Positions 1 to 6,005 of a stretch of 7,232 nucleotides of DNA are shown piece by piece. The notes under the pieces were generated by a model that was given only the letters and a program-made list of their open reading frames with translations, ran no database searches and was not told the DNA's origin. Numbering within the stretch: the first letter of the stretch is position 1; each line of letters starts with the position of its first letter. The DNA is taken from positions 1 through 7,232 of the forward strand of contig CAYODE010000180.1 of assembly GCA_964402685.1 (NCBI GenBank), written 5' to 3'. Both the position numbers and the translations under genes were made by a program. The DNA is from Aestuariivita sp964402685. GTDB taxonomy: Bacteria > Pseudomonadota > Alphaproteobacteria > Rhodobacterales > Rhodobacteraceae.

Positions 1-46
1 TGGTGCCCGGGGGCGGAATCGAACCACCGACACGAGGATTTTCAAT
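1..46 (-). other. 3' half of tRNA-Phe(GAA); probable island attachment site (att)
   Basis: On the minus strand this reads as the 3' part of a tRNA: anticodon loop TTGAAAA with anticodon GAA (plus-strand 41-43), 3' anticodon strand TCCTC, five-base variable loop GTGTC, T arm GGTGG-TTCGATT-CCGCC, acceptor strand CCCGGGC, discriminator A and encoded CCA (1-3). Upstream of the loop, the anticodon 5' strand, D arm and acceptor 5' strand are absent; the bases before the loop (GCGC) cannot pair with the stem. The break lies at the anticodon loop, a usual crossover point for tyrosine integrases. The fragment is therefore read as the att copy left at the distal end of an integrated element, with the intact tRNA-Phe expected at the other, unseen end. 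It is not a functional tRNA. The T-arm sequence suggests an alphaproteobacterial host. Confidence 0.85.
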
Positions 47-77
47 GCGCGTCATGGCGGGTTAAGCCGTTGATATT

Positions 78-125
78 GTTGGGTTGAAACCAACTTGTGC
101 TAGGCCTGTGCTAGATTTGAGCACG
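78..125. repeat. Short repeat cluster beside the att site, possible integrase arm-type sites
   Basis: An inverted repeat GTTGG/CCAAC (78-82 and 90-94, 7-base spacer) is followed by two exact direct copies of TGTGCTAG (96-103 and 107-114), 11 bases apart and so on the same helix face. An inverted copy of the GTGCT core follows at 118-125 (TGAGCACG). Clusters like this next to a core att site are typical of the arm-binding sites of tyrosine integrases. That role is inferred from position only; no integrase gene is in the window. Confidence 0.4.
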
Positions 126-270
126 GACACGCTGATAACCATAGTGAAGCCGCCACACAAAGTAGCATCAAGCGCTCCATGCTAGCCGGTCAAGAGACGC
201 AAAGAATGCTTAACAAGTTAATGTGGTACACCCCCAAAATTGCTCAGAAGGTTGCAGCAGCCTATCGCAT

Positions 271-1407
271 TCAGCGCATTCGTTCAAAAAGCGCATCAAC
301 GAATGCACCTTCGACGCCGGCTTGATCTTCGCGTAATGAAACCCCTAGCGAGATCGCCGGCCTATCGGACATAAACACACCAGTGATTGCCCTATTCTTT
401 GAAAAAATTTCGAGCAGAGCAAGGTTCCAGGTGATCGTTGATCCGGAAGCTATACCCTCCGAAACTAATTTTCCCTCAACTTCCCTGAGACCTGAAACTA
501 GAACAGCTTGGTTGTTGTCGATCCCGGCAGATATCTCAAGCATCTGATTGATCAAAGCTCCTCTGTCCCATTGGGATTCACCGTCACATGAGCTCAATCT
601 GTCTTCAGCAAGAGGCATACTCGATAACCAACCGCCCACCTCCGCACGCTCTAAAGCGCCACCGCACAGCGCGTCCAGCCTCGCGGAAGGAGAATATTCT
701 TCGTTTTTCAACAAGCCTGTGGCAAGCATGAGGACAACTGCTGCTACTGCCTCTTCGTTCTGAAAACTAGTCTTCTGCTGTTCTCTATTGCTGTAGTCCT
801 CAAACGTTTCCGTAACGTAATTTACTAATCGGGAGATCTGTTCCCTCTCCCCACCAAAAAATGCAGTTTTTCTGAAACGAGAGATGAAATCGAAAATGCA
901 AGTCTCTCGTAACGAAAAATAGAGTTCATCATCCAAACCCCGCGGAAAAATCAACGTTCGGTCTATGTCTGAGAAGACAAACGGATATCTACCACCTCGC
1001 AAGAAGCCTTCAACCGAGTTTGCGACGCTATCCCAACTTTCGTGCACCTCTAATCTACCTGAAATCACTTCAAGTGAAGCTACATCGTCGTCGTCAGACC
1101 GGAAGTGACCTTCAATCGGAGCCTTGACACCCTTCTTGTCCAGTAGCTCAGAGAGGTTGTCTAAAAAACGACCGTCACTTCTGCCATCCCCGACCACAGC
1201 CACTCGATCGACGTTGTCCAGAAATGTGCCGCCTAGCGCATCAACCAGTCTTTCAGCGTATTCTGGATGGCCCTTCCGAAAAACACTGGAATCATCGCCC
1301 AAGGGAACGAACTGCTGCGGCAAGCCCGAGCCCATTGGAACAAAGCCGAACTCTCTGAAGCAAAGGCCAAAGTTCTCAATGAGTTGCTCGAAATTCCTCG
1401 ATCTCAC
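271..1407 (-). CDS. HAD-like hydrolase domain protein, third gene of the leftward operon
   Basis: A 378-residue protein, probably cytoplasmic, with no signal peptide or membrane segment. The strongest signal is a hydrophobic strand followed by SDIDRTLI (Asp147, Asp149, Thr151). This matches haloacid dehalogenase motif I (hhhhDxDxT), where the first Asp is the nucleophile. A later strand VLVSG (302-306) could be motif II, and GVFMSDRP (343-350) could supply a motif IV acid; both are weak. Oddly, residues 68-80 contain VAVVGDGRSDGRF, which resembles HAD motif IV (GDGxxD) but lies before motif I, so the N-terminal 140 residues look like the C-terminal half of a second HAD domain. The start is GTG, chosen because AGGGAA (1415-1420) lies seven bases upstream. 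It overlaps the end of the PIN-like gene by 32 bases, so coupled translation is likely. The substrate is unknown. The HAD superfamily call is moderate and the exact family is not recognised. Confidence 0.65.
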   Translation of the reverse strand: MRSRNFEQLIENFGLCFREFGFVPMGSGLPQQFVPLGDDSSVFRKGHPEYAERLVDALGGTFLDNVDRVAVVGDGRSDGRFLDNLSELLDKKGVKAPIEGHFRSDDDDVASLEVISGRLEVHESWDSVANSVEGFLRGGRYPFVFSDIDRTLIFPRGLDDELYFSLRETCIFDFISRFRKTAFFGGEREQISRLVNYVTETFEDYSNREQQKTSFQNEEAVAAVVLMLATGLLKNEEYSPSARLDALCGGALERAEVGGWLSSMPLAEDRLSSCDGESQWDRGALINQMLEISAGIDNNQAVLVSGLREVEGKLVSEGIASGSTITWNLALLEIFSKNRAITGVFMSDRPAISLGVSLREDQAGVEGAFVDALFERMR

Positions 1408-3712
1408 TGTTCACTTCCCTAAAGATCCAATACTCAAAACGATTTATGTCATCCTTCCTTTGAAGAAGGTACCGGAGATTGGTGTCCAGCATGGCGCGGA
1501 TGGTCAACACCCGCTCGCCGGGAATCTCAATTAAGTGGCGATTCCTTAGGATGGTGTAACAAGTGACTACTTGCTCAAAGAATGATACTCTCGTTGAGTA
1601 AGTTGATGACATGCGTTCGACACCCTCCATGAGAGCCTTCTTGAAACGCCCAGCAACTTCATCCCACCGTGAAATCTCTTCACGCAAAACAAAGGTTTGT
1701 ATGAGGAAAATGTTAGTATTTGCATTTGCTATCATTTTCTCCCTCAAGACGCCCTCAAAACTCGCTTCTTGCTCAACAACTTCTTTTATCGTGAAAATCC
1801 TTTCAAGGACGTCCAAAGCTTTATCAATGTCTGTGGATGACGGTTGCTGTTGGATCGATTTGAACTCGAAATATAATTGAAGAAGAATGCGGTTAACTGC
1901 GATTGCTTGGTTCTCTAATTCAATTCGTACCCCTCCTGGATCAGTTGATGGCCCGTTAAAAGACATTTCCTGCGCAAGTTTCAGTAGCTCAGTTGCTTCG
2001 TCGAGCTTGGTAGGATCAGTCTTGTAGATTCGAAGAATTGCAGCCTCAAGCAATTTGATCTCATACAAAACTGCGGCGTGCTGAGGTTCGCCTGAGATGC
2101 GCATGCGAGTAGTTCTACAAATTCGACGTGCTTCTTGCCAATCACCGCCGTGCACCAACAAGAATGCAATTATTAGATCAGCAACTGGGCCTGTTCGAAT
2201 TTTGCGATCGAGTAGGATGTCGAAGCGTTGATCTTGCTCAGGTCCTCTATTTGTTACTAAGGTCGCTATTTCATTTAAATCAAAGTCATCGCTTTGTATG
2301 GGCAATGGCATCCGCTGGATGAAGGAGTTCTTCTTTGCCGCCATTGAGGCGGTTTCCAGATAAGAATCAAATGCCGACAGAATTTTTGGTGCGAACATGG
2401 TTGCGGCGCCAAGTATCCTAATTGAACGACTGGCATGAGCTTGAATATCGTGAGATATCGCGTCAAAGAAAGCATCAACAGACAAATCCACATCGGATAG
2501 AACGGCTTTCAGATGCTCGGACTGATCCAACCCTGGTACGGAAGAAATTTGCAGGGTAGGTAACATCTCACTTACTTCATTGAAGAAACTAGTGCATTTT
2601 TGCCTTAAGGCTCTTATGTCGTTGTCCGAGTGTGCTTGCATCTTTTGTAGCTCGAACGCTTTTGCAACTTGTCTCTTAGCATGTCGGAGTGAGGCATTTT
2701 GTTCCACTTCCGTGGCCGCAGGGTGCTGAGTTTCATCAGGCGACGCAAACTCTCTCAACCATTCGCTTTGACTGAGCCAGATATTACCATCTTCAACTGA
2801 GCTACCATCACGCAAAAACATCGTTTTTGCATAGAACCTGTAATCGTCTAGGATGTCTCTGAAGTCGCCAAATAGTTCGTGTGCAGGAGCCTCCTCGGAT
2901 TGCCCTAGAAACCATATCCAGAAGGTGTCTAAGCTCTCTACCGGAAGTGCGGTTGACCAAACATCATTCCAAAGCCTCCCGATTCGTACAGCTTCGATAA
3001 GCCGTTTATCAAGTGTTAGAAGAATGGTCTTTTTGCCTGGATTATCCAAATTTAGCAACGCGAGGTCTTGCAAAGCTTTGATATCTTGCCGAACGGAATA
3101 TGGCGCTCGTTTTCCGTCAAACGACAACGTATCTCCTATTTGGTTCAAGCGTTGTAGCAATCCTCCTGGAGTCTCGATTCCCGGACGCACCCGTTGTGTC
3201 CGCGACCTAGTCACGAAGTCTTCGTCATGCCTTTTTTTCTGCCGCATTGCGTCCGAAAGGACCTGAAACGGCTTTGTATAGTCGGCCTTTAAGGTTTCCA
3301 CAGCATGTTGGGCGAGTTCGTCTTGCTGAGCGTTTGGACGTTCCTTTCGCGCAGAATTAACCGCACTGCGCAAGGCATCGACCAAGCTTGCGTAATCCCA
3401 ATCGTGACGCTCTGCAAAGGCCATGTCCGCTTCGCGTTTATGCCCCTCAAGCATCATTAAGGACTCTTCTGAGGCCATCAATTGGCTCACGGACCATCGC
3501 ATCAATGCCGTTGCATTTGCCTGTCCAAGTGCCTTTGAAGTATGCCCTCCGAAACCCCTGTCGGATTCGGCTTCGGCATTTTCAAGAAACCAAACGATAT
3601 TGGCATCGAAAACAAAGCTTGGTTTTCGGGGTTGTTTTCTATTGGCGAAGCCATCATCGAGGTCTTGAGCAAAACCCATTAATTCATCGAGCTGCAATAA
3701 ACGTTGGGTCAT
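1376..3712 (-). CDS. Large PIN-like domain protein with helical/TPR-like C-terminal region
   Basis: A 778-residue cytoplasmic protein. Residues about 32-245 look like a PIN-like nuclease domain: a hydrophobic strand ending in FVFDANIV (Asp36 as first metal ligand), a middle acidic helix RQDIKALQDLALL (Asp210, Asp216), and a late strand ILLTLDKRL (Asp235) in the usual place of the last acidic residue. PIN domains are metal-dependent RNases; about 100 helical residues (roughly 90-190) seem inserted between the first and middle motifs. Residues 340-372 may be coiled coil. Residues about 505-582 form paired helices resembling TPRs, and the rest is mostly helical, suggesting a protein- or RNA-binding platform. 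The chosen ATG overlaps the upstream stop as ATGA and has GAGGGGG six bases before it. A longer in-frame reading up to 3799 is rejected because it would lie inside the upstream gene. The local GC is low (rows counted at 43-45%). The likely role is a toxin or defence nuclease; this is inference. Confidence 0.75.
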   Translation of the reverse strand: MTQRLLQLDELMGFAQDLDDGFANRKQPRKPSFVFDANIVWFLENAEAESDRGFGGHTSKALGQANATALMRWSVSQLMASEESLMMLEGHKREADMAFAERHDWDYASLVDALRSAVNSARKERPNAQQDELAQHAVETLKADYTKPFQVLSDAMRQKKRHDEDFVTRSRTQRVRPGIETPGGLLQRLNQIGDTLSFDGKRAPYSVRQDIKALQDLALLNLDNPGKKTILLTLDKRLIEAVRIGRLWNDVWSTALPVESLDTFWIWFLGQSEEAPAHELFGDFRDILDDYRFYAKTMFLRDGSSVEDGNIWLSQSEWLREFASPDETQHPAATEVEQNASLRHAKRQVAKAFELQKMQAHSDNDIRALRQKCTSFFNEVSEMLPTLQISSVPGLDQSEHLKAVLSDVDLSVDAFFDAISHDIQAHASRSIRILGAATMFAPKILSAFDSYLETASMAAKKNSFIQRMPLPIQSDDFDLNEIATLVTNRGPEQDQRFDILLDRKIRTGPVADLIIAFLLVHGGDWQEARRICRTTRMRISGEPQHAAVLYEIKLLEAAILRIYKTDPTKLDEATELLKLAQEMSFNGPSTDPGGVRIELENQAIAVNRILLQLYFEFKSIQQQPSSTDIDKALDVLERIFTIKEVVEQEASFEGVLREKMIANANTNIFLIQTFVLREEISRWDEVAGRFKKALMEGVERMSSTYSTRVSFFEQVVTCYTILRNRHLIEIPGERVLTIRAMLDTNLRYLLQRKDDINRFEYWIFREVNSEIEEFRATH

Positions 3713-3725
3713 TTTGGTCCCCCTC
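3709..3725 (-). promoter_or_regulatory. ATGA stop-start junction and ribosome binding site of the PIN-like gene
   Basis: On the minus strand GAGGGGG (3719-3725) is followed after six bases by ATGA. This contains both the start of the PIN-like gene (ATG, 3712-3710) and the stop of the preceding gene (TGA, 3711-3709). The arrangement fixes the start and indicates translational coupling within one mRNA. Confidence 0.8.
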
Positions 3726-4722
3726 GAGGTGAGAACGGGAAAATGTTGTCGCCACCGGTACCGCTCTCGCGATTCTCTCTGATCTTTCCGTCGATCCATT
3801 CCTTGCTGCGTTTGTCGGCGATCTCCTCAAGATAGAACCCATCTGTCCAACTGGTACTAGAAGCGCTTTTCCCTAGACGCACACCGTTGGTTTCGATTAC
3901 CTCAGCCGCTTGGTTTGGATGGGTTATGAGCGCAAACGATTTCGGTCGAAGGACGTATTGTACAGAGTTTCCGCCTTCGCCGCGCACAGGTGTGAGCAGA
4001 AGCGGCTCCTTGTCATCAAAGCAGCAATCAAGGAAAGCGCTGCGCTCTTGAAGCTCACGATTGTTTTGGTCGGTCGGGAAATCCAACTCCGCAAGCCAGA
4101 TCGCCCAATCATCCAACCCGAACTCGTTCACGAAGCTGTTGGCAGCGCGTTTGAACTCTGCGTCTCCGTAGGCCCCATTGTAGCCTCGGAAGAGATGATA
4201 AATCGCCTCTTCGATCCGCCATCCACCGCCGCTGTCCGACCTGCTTCGTCGGCGCATTATTTCGATGACCATCTTTGTCTTGGGACGGAGCGGCAAGCCT
4301 GCGGCGTTTTTTGCGCAATCAACAAGCTCGTAGAGATCTCGCGGTTCTGGAGTTTCTTCGTAGAAGTGAAGGACCTGCTCGATACAAACTTCGACCTGGT
4401 GCCAAGCATCTTCGTCGAGTTCGTGCCCTACGCGCATCTTTATGAACCTTAGAGCGATTTTGCTCGCCGCGGCACAGGACGAGGACGGCATGGCAAAAAT
4501 CGCCGTGGTCAGATTCGCTAGATCAAAGAAGCCGTCGTCCGGCGACCAGCTAAGCAAGACTTCTTTGCCGTACGCGCCATAGTCACGGCGATGCTCTTGG
4601 CTAGCGATGGTTTCCTCCCGGACTGCCGCCTCGGCGGCGTCCCTTCTGGTTTCGGCATTCGTGTCGCGGTCGAGTTTCTCGACCGCGGTGCGCACTCTCT
4701 GAAAAACCGCTCTCACATCCAT
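3709..4722 (-). CDS. Hypothetical protein, first gene of the leftward operon
   Basis: A 337-residue protein whose family I do not recognise. It has no signal peptide and no membrane segment. The first 50 residues are charged and helical (many Glu, Arg, Ala), possibly coiled coil. The middle is helical with aromatic-rich stretches (near HLFRGYNGAYGD and DDWAIWLAEL), and the C-terminal third looks more beta-rich, ending in a Gly/Arg/Pro tail. I see no catalytic signature. The ATG at 4722 is preferred to a TTG seven codons upstream because GAGGAG (4733-4738) lies ten bases before the ATG. It is the first gene of a three-gene unit and its stop overlaps the start of the PIN-like nuclease gene, so it is probably a partner, sensor or antitoxin of that protein. 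The row-level GC (62% in two rows counted) is clearly higher than in the PIN-like gene, suggesting that the two genes have different recent histories. Confidence 0.75.
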   Translation of the reverse strand: MDVRAVFQRVRTAVEKLDRDTNAETRRDAAEAAVREETIASQEHRRDYGAYGKEVLLSWSPDDGFFDLANLTTAIFAMPSSSCAAASKIALRFIKMRVGHELDEDAWHQVEVCIEQVLHFYEETPEPRDLYELVDCAKNAAGLPLRPKTKMVIEIMRRRSRSDSGGGWRIEEAIYHLFRGYNGAYGDAEFKRAANSFVNEFGLDDWAIWLAELDFPTDQNNRELQERSAFLDCCFDDKEPLLLTPVRGEGGNSVQYVLRPKSFALITHPNQAAEVIETNGVRLGKSASSTSWTDGFYLEEIADKRSKEWIDGKIRENRESGTGGDNIFPFSPRGGPK

Positions 4723-4771
4723 AGGGGCACTGCTCCTCGGCAATCGATGGTCCGCGGCGTCGCCTCACACG

Positions 4772-4799
4772 ATTCTAGCCTCTTGGTTCTGTCCCACAA
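4772..4799 (-). promoter_or_regulatory. Predicted sigma70-type promoter of the leftward operon
   Basis: On the minus strand TTGTGG (4794-4799) and TAGAAT (4772-4777) are separated by 16 bases. The -10 matches the consensus at five of six positions and the -35 at three. Transcription would start near 4765, giving a leader of about 43 bases before the ATG at 4722. This is a prediction from sequence only. Confidence 0.4.
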
Positions 4800-4816
4800 C
4801 AGCAGTTACCCCAAAG

Positions 4817-4851
4817 TTGCACAACGCGCAATGCATATTGCGCAACGCGCA
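4817..4851. promoter_or_regulatory. Probable HigA-type operator: paired repeats around an inverted repeat
   Basis: Two near-identical 14-base repeats, TTGCACAACGCGCA (4817-4830) and TTGCGCAACGCGCA (4838-4851), lie 21 bases apart, two helical turns. Between and partly within them is an inverted repeat, GCGCAAT-GCAT-ATTGCGC (4826-4843). Each 14-mer also contains a smaller dyad (TGCGC-AAC-GCGCA, exact in the second copy, one mismatch in the first). HigA-family antitoxins repress their own operons by binding such dyads near the promoter. This one overlaps the likely -35 of the toxin-antitoxin operon, about 40-75 bases before its first codon. It could also influence the divergent operon. Binding by the HigA-like protein here is inferred. 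Confidence 0.7.
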
Positions 4852-4865
4852 TTTTCTGCTATACG
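4838..4865 (+). promoter_or_regulatory. Predicted promoter of the rightward (higBA-like) operon
   Basis: TTGCGC (4838-4843) and TATACG (4860-4865) are spaced by 16 bases. The -10 matches at four of six positions and the -35 at three. The start of transcription would be near 4872, just ahead of the Shine-Dalgarno sequence. The -35 lies inside the repeat operator, so repressor binding would exclude polymerase. Confidence 0.45.
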
Positions 4866-4878
4866 ACCCATACCGAAT

Positions 4879-4886
4879 GGAGGTGA
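4879..4886 (+). promoter_or_regulatory. Strong ribosome binding site of the HigB-like gene
   Basis: GGAGGTGA lies four bases before the ATG at 4891 and is nearly fully complementary to the 16S rRNA 3' end. It decides the start, since the same frame stays open back to 4591 through the divergent gene and operator. Confidence 0.85.
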
Positions 4887-4890
4887 AACC

Positions 4891-5253
4891 ATGATTGAGT
4901 CGTTCGGAGACAAAGAGACCGAGAACATCTTTCGGTCGAACTGGTCCGGGCTCCTGAAGAGCCATGACCTTGGCCCACTGGAGAGGTGTTTTATGGATCT
5001 GCTCAAGCTGGACGCCGCCTACAATCTGCGTGAAGCGAGAAAGCTATTCGGCGATAGACTGACGGCTATGGCGGAGGCAGATACCGAAGACCGGTATACG
5101 ATAAAGCCACGGGATGAGAACGGGTATGAAATTATTTTTGTGTGGGACGGGACCGACAAACTCGACGTCTCAGCGAAACTGAACCAAGTGATGGACGAAG
5201 GAGAAGAAAGTGAACACCAAAGCCAAGAAACACGACAGACAGCCGACGGCTGA
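4891..5253 (+). CDS. higB: HigB-like (RelE/ParE superfamily) toxin-like protein, active site diverged
   Basis: A 120-residue protein. The opening MIESFGDKETENIF closely follows the HigB/GraT pattern (MIKSFxDKETExxF), and residues 40-60 (LDAAYNLREAR...GDRLTAM) match the family's leucine-alanine helix and NRLEAL turn. HigB proteins are ribosome-dependent mRNA endonucleases about 90-100 residues long, encoded ahead of their antitoxin, as here. Several typical residues are missing: the strand usually written WRICFRW is YEIIFVW (79-85), losing both arginines, and the C-terminal DYH cluster aligns with Leu-Asn-Gln (97-99). A polar tail of about 20 residues after position 100 exists mainly because the reading frame runs into the antitoxin gene. 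It may be a weakened toxin or a repurposed binding protein. It overlaps the antitoxin gene by 44 bases. The fold assignment is fairly secure; nuclease activity is doubtful. Confidence 0.8.
   Translation: MIESFGDKETENIFRSNWSGLLKSHDLGPLERCFMDLLKLDAAYNLREARKLFGDRLTAMAEADTEDRYTIKPRDENGYEIIFVWDGTDKLDVSAKLNQVMDEGEESEHQSQETRQTADG
5197..5212 (+). promoter_or_regulatory. Ribosome binding site and GTG start of the HigA-like gene
   Basis: GAAGGAG (5197-5203) lies six bases before GTG (5210-5212). The site is inside the toxin reading frame, so antitoxin translation can initiate separately from, or be coupled to, toxin translation. Confidence 0.7.
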
Positions 5254-5566
5254 TTTGCGTCCAACCTTTTTCCCTGGCCATATTATCGACGTCGAGCTTT
5301 TCCAGCCATTAGGGGTTACTCAGCGTGCATTCTGCGAGGAACATGGAATAGAACCCAGCACCTTCAGCCGTGTGCTGAAGGGTGCACAGCCAATCACGGC
5401 GGATACAGCTATCAAATTTTCGAAAGCGTTTGGCTTGTCGGAGTTCTTCTTCATGCGGCTCCAAGAGCGACATGACATCGAAATGGCGAAACGCAAATTA
5501 ACCGAAGAGGCAGGCGACGGTAGAGACCAAGATGACGGACCTACTGATTTCATGGCGTCTGCTTGA
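5210..5566 (+). CDS. higA: HigA-like XRE-family antitoxin and transcriptional repressor
   Basis: A 118-residue protein with the hallmarks of HigA/VapI antitoxins: PGHIIDVELFQPLGVTQ (22-38), a helix-turn-helix spanning about 36-70 with EPSTFSRVLKG as the recognition region, and the family signature PITADTAIKFSKAFGLS (61-77). It ends in FFFMRLQERHDIEMAKR, which corresponds to the usual FWLNLQxxYDL helix. HigA proteins bind and neutralise HigB and repress the operon from an upstream dyad; the repeat block at 4817-4851 is the obvious target. The start is GTG with a good Shine-Dalgarno site. The first 20 residues are a basic, probably flexible arm, and the last 18 are an acidic tail that overlaps the next gene by 35 bases. 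Family assignment is secure. Which partner it neutralises (HigB-like protein, phospholipase, or both) is open. Confidence 0.9.
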   Translation: MNTKAKKHDRQPTADLRPTFFPGHIIDVELFQPLGVTQRAFCEEHGIEPSTFSRVLKGAQPITADTAIKFSKAFGLSEFFFMRLQERHDIEMAKRKLTEEAGDGRDQDDGPTDFMASA

Positions 5567-6005
5567 AGAAATGGTTGTGTGGGCCAGCCCGAGCTACGAG
5601 CTCTGGCTGGCCGAACACAACAATGATCTGAGTGTGCACGTCGCGCTACACTCATGCATTCAGGTGTATGGCCGACTGTCCGGTGATTTCGAAGAAAAAG
5701 ACTATGACCCACTGGCTGGGAAGAACTCGCCTAACTGTCCTCCAGATGCAGTTGACCTATATGTCACCCGGCATTTTCGACCTGAGAGTATTTTGGACAT
5801 CTCATCCGTGCCTCTAAAGACATATCATGACACCGCTCGCCGACTACAAGGCGCTAGCTTACTTGCAGCGGAAATCTCACTAGCGAGAGCTCGAGGATAT
5901 ACATACGTTTGCGCTTCTCCGGCTGAAGCGGCGGAGATAAGCGCCAAATTCCCCGAGGTTAACGTCGAAGCAGTTGAAAACCTAATCAATGACGAAACCC
6001 CCTGA
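5532..6005 (+). CDS. Hypothetical protein between the HigA-like and phospholipase genes
   Basis: A 157-residue protein that I do not recognise. It has no signal peptide; the N-terminal 45 residues are hydrophobic and aromatic (MTDLLISWRLLEEMVVWAS...) but interrupted by charges, so a membrane segment is unlikely. The C-terminal half (about 105-152) alternates helix and strand (GASLLAAEISLARARGYTYVCASPAEAAEI), suggesting a small alpha/beta domain. No catalytic motif is evident. The start is uncertain: ATG at 5532 overlaps the HigA-like gene by 35 bases and has only a weak upstream purine run, while ATG at 5571, four bases after the HigA stop, would give 144 residues and fit termination-reinitiation. 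Its own stop overlaps the phospholipase start by 17 bases. Position and coupling suggest an accessory, immunity or adaptor protein for the phospholipase; that is inference. Confidence 0.75.
   Translation: MTDLLISWRLLEEMVVWASPSYELWLAEHNNDLSVHVALHSCIQVYGRLSGDFEEKDYDPLAGKNSPNCPPDAVDLYVTRHFRPESILDISSVPLKTYHDTARRLQGASLLAAEISLARARGYTYVCASPAEAAEISAKFPEVNVEAVENLINDETP

Noticed and set aside
210..221. TTAAC-AA-GTTAA dyad as terminator of the leftward operon
   Set aside because: It is AT-rich, too short for a stable hairpin, and no T tract follows on the minus strand.
179..325. Small plus-strand reading frame of 48 codons near the island end
   Set aside because: It has no ribosome binding site, recognised motif or partner, and its end runs antisense into the HAD-like gene.
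3713..3799. N-terminal extension of the PIN-like protein
   Set aside because: The extra 29 residues lie within the upstream gene, while the ATG at 3712 has a good ribosome binding site and a classic ATGA junction.
4591..4890. 100-residue N-terminal extension of the HigB-like protein
   Set aside because: It crosses the divergent gene start, the promoter and the operator. The ATG at 4891 has GGAGGTGA and begins exactly where the HigB family does.
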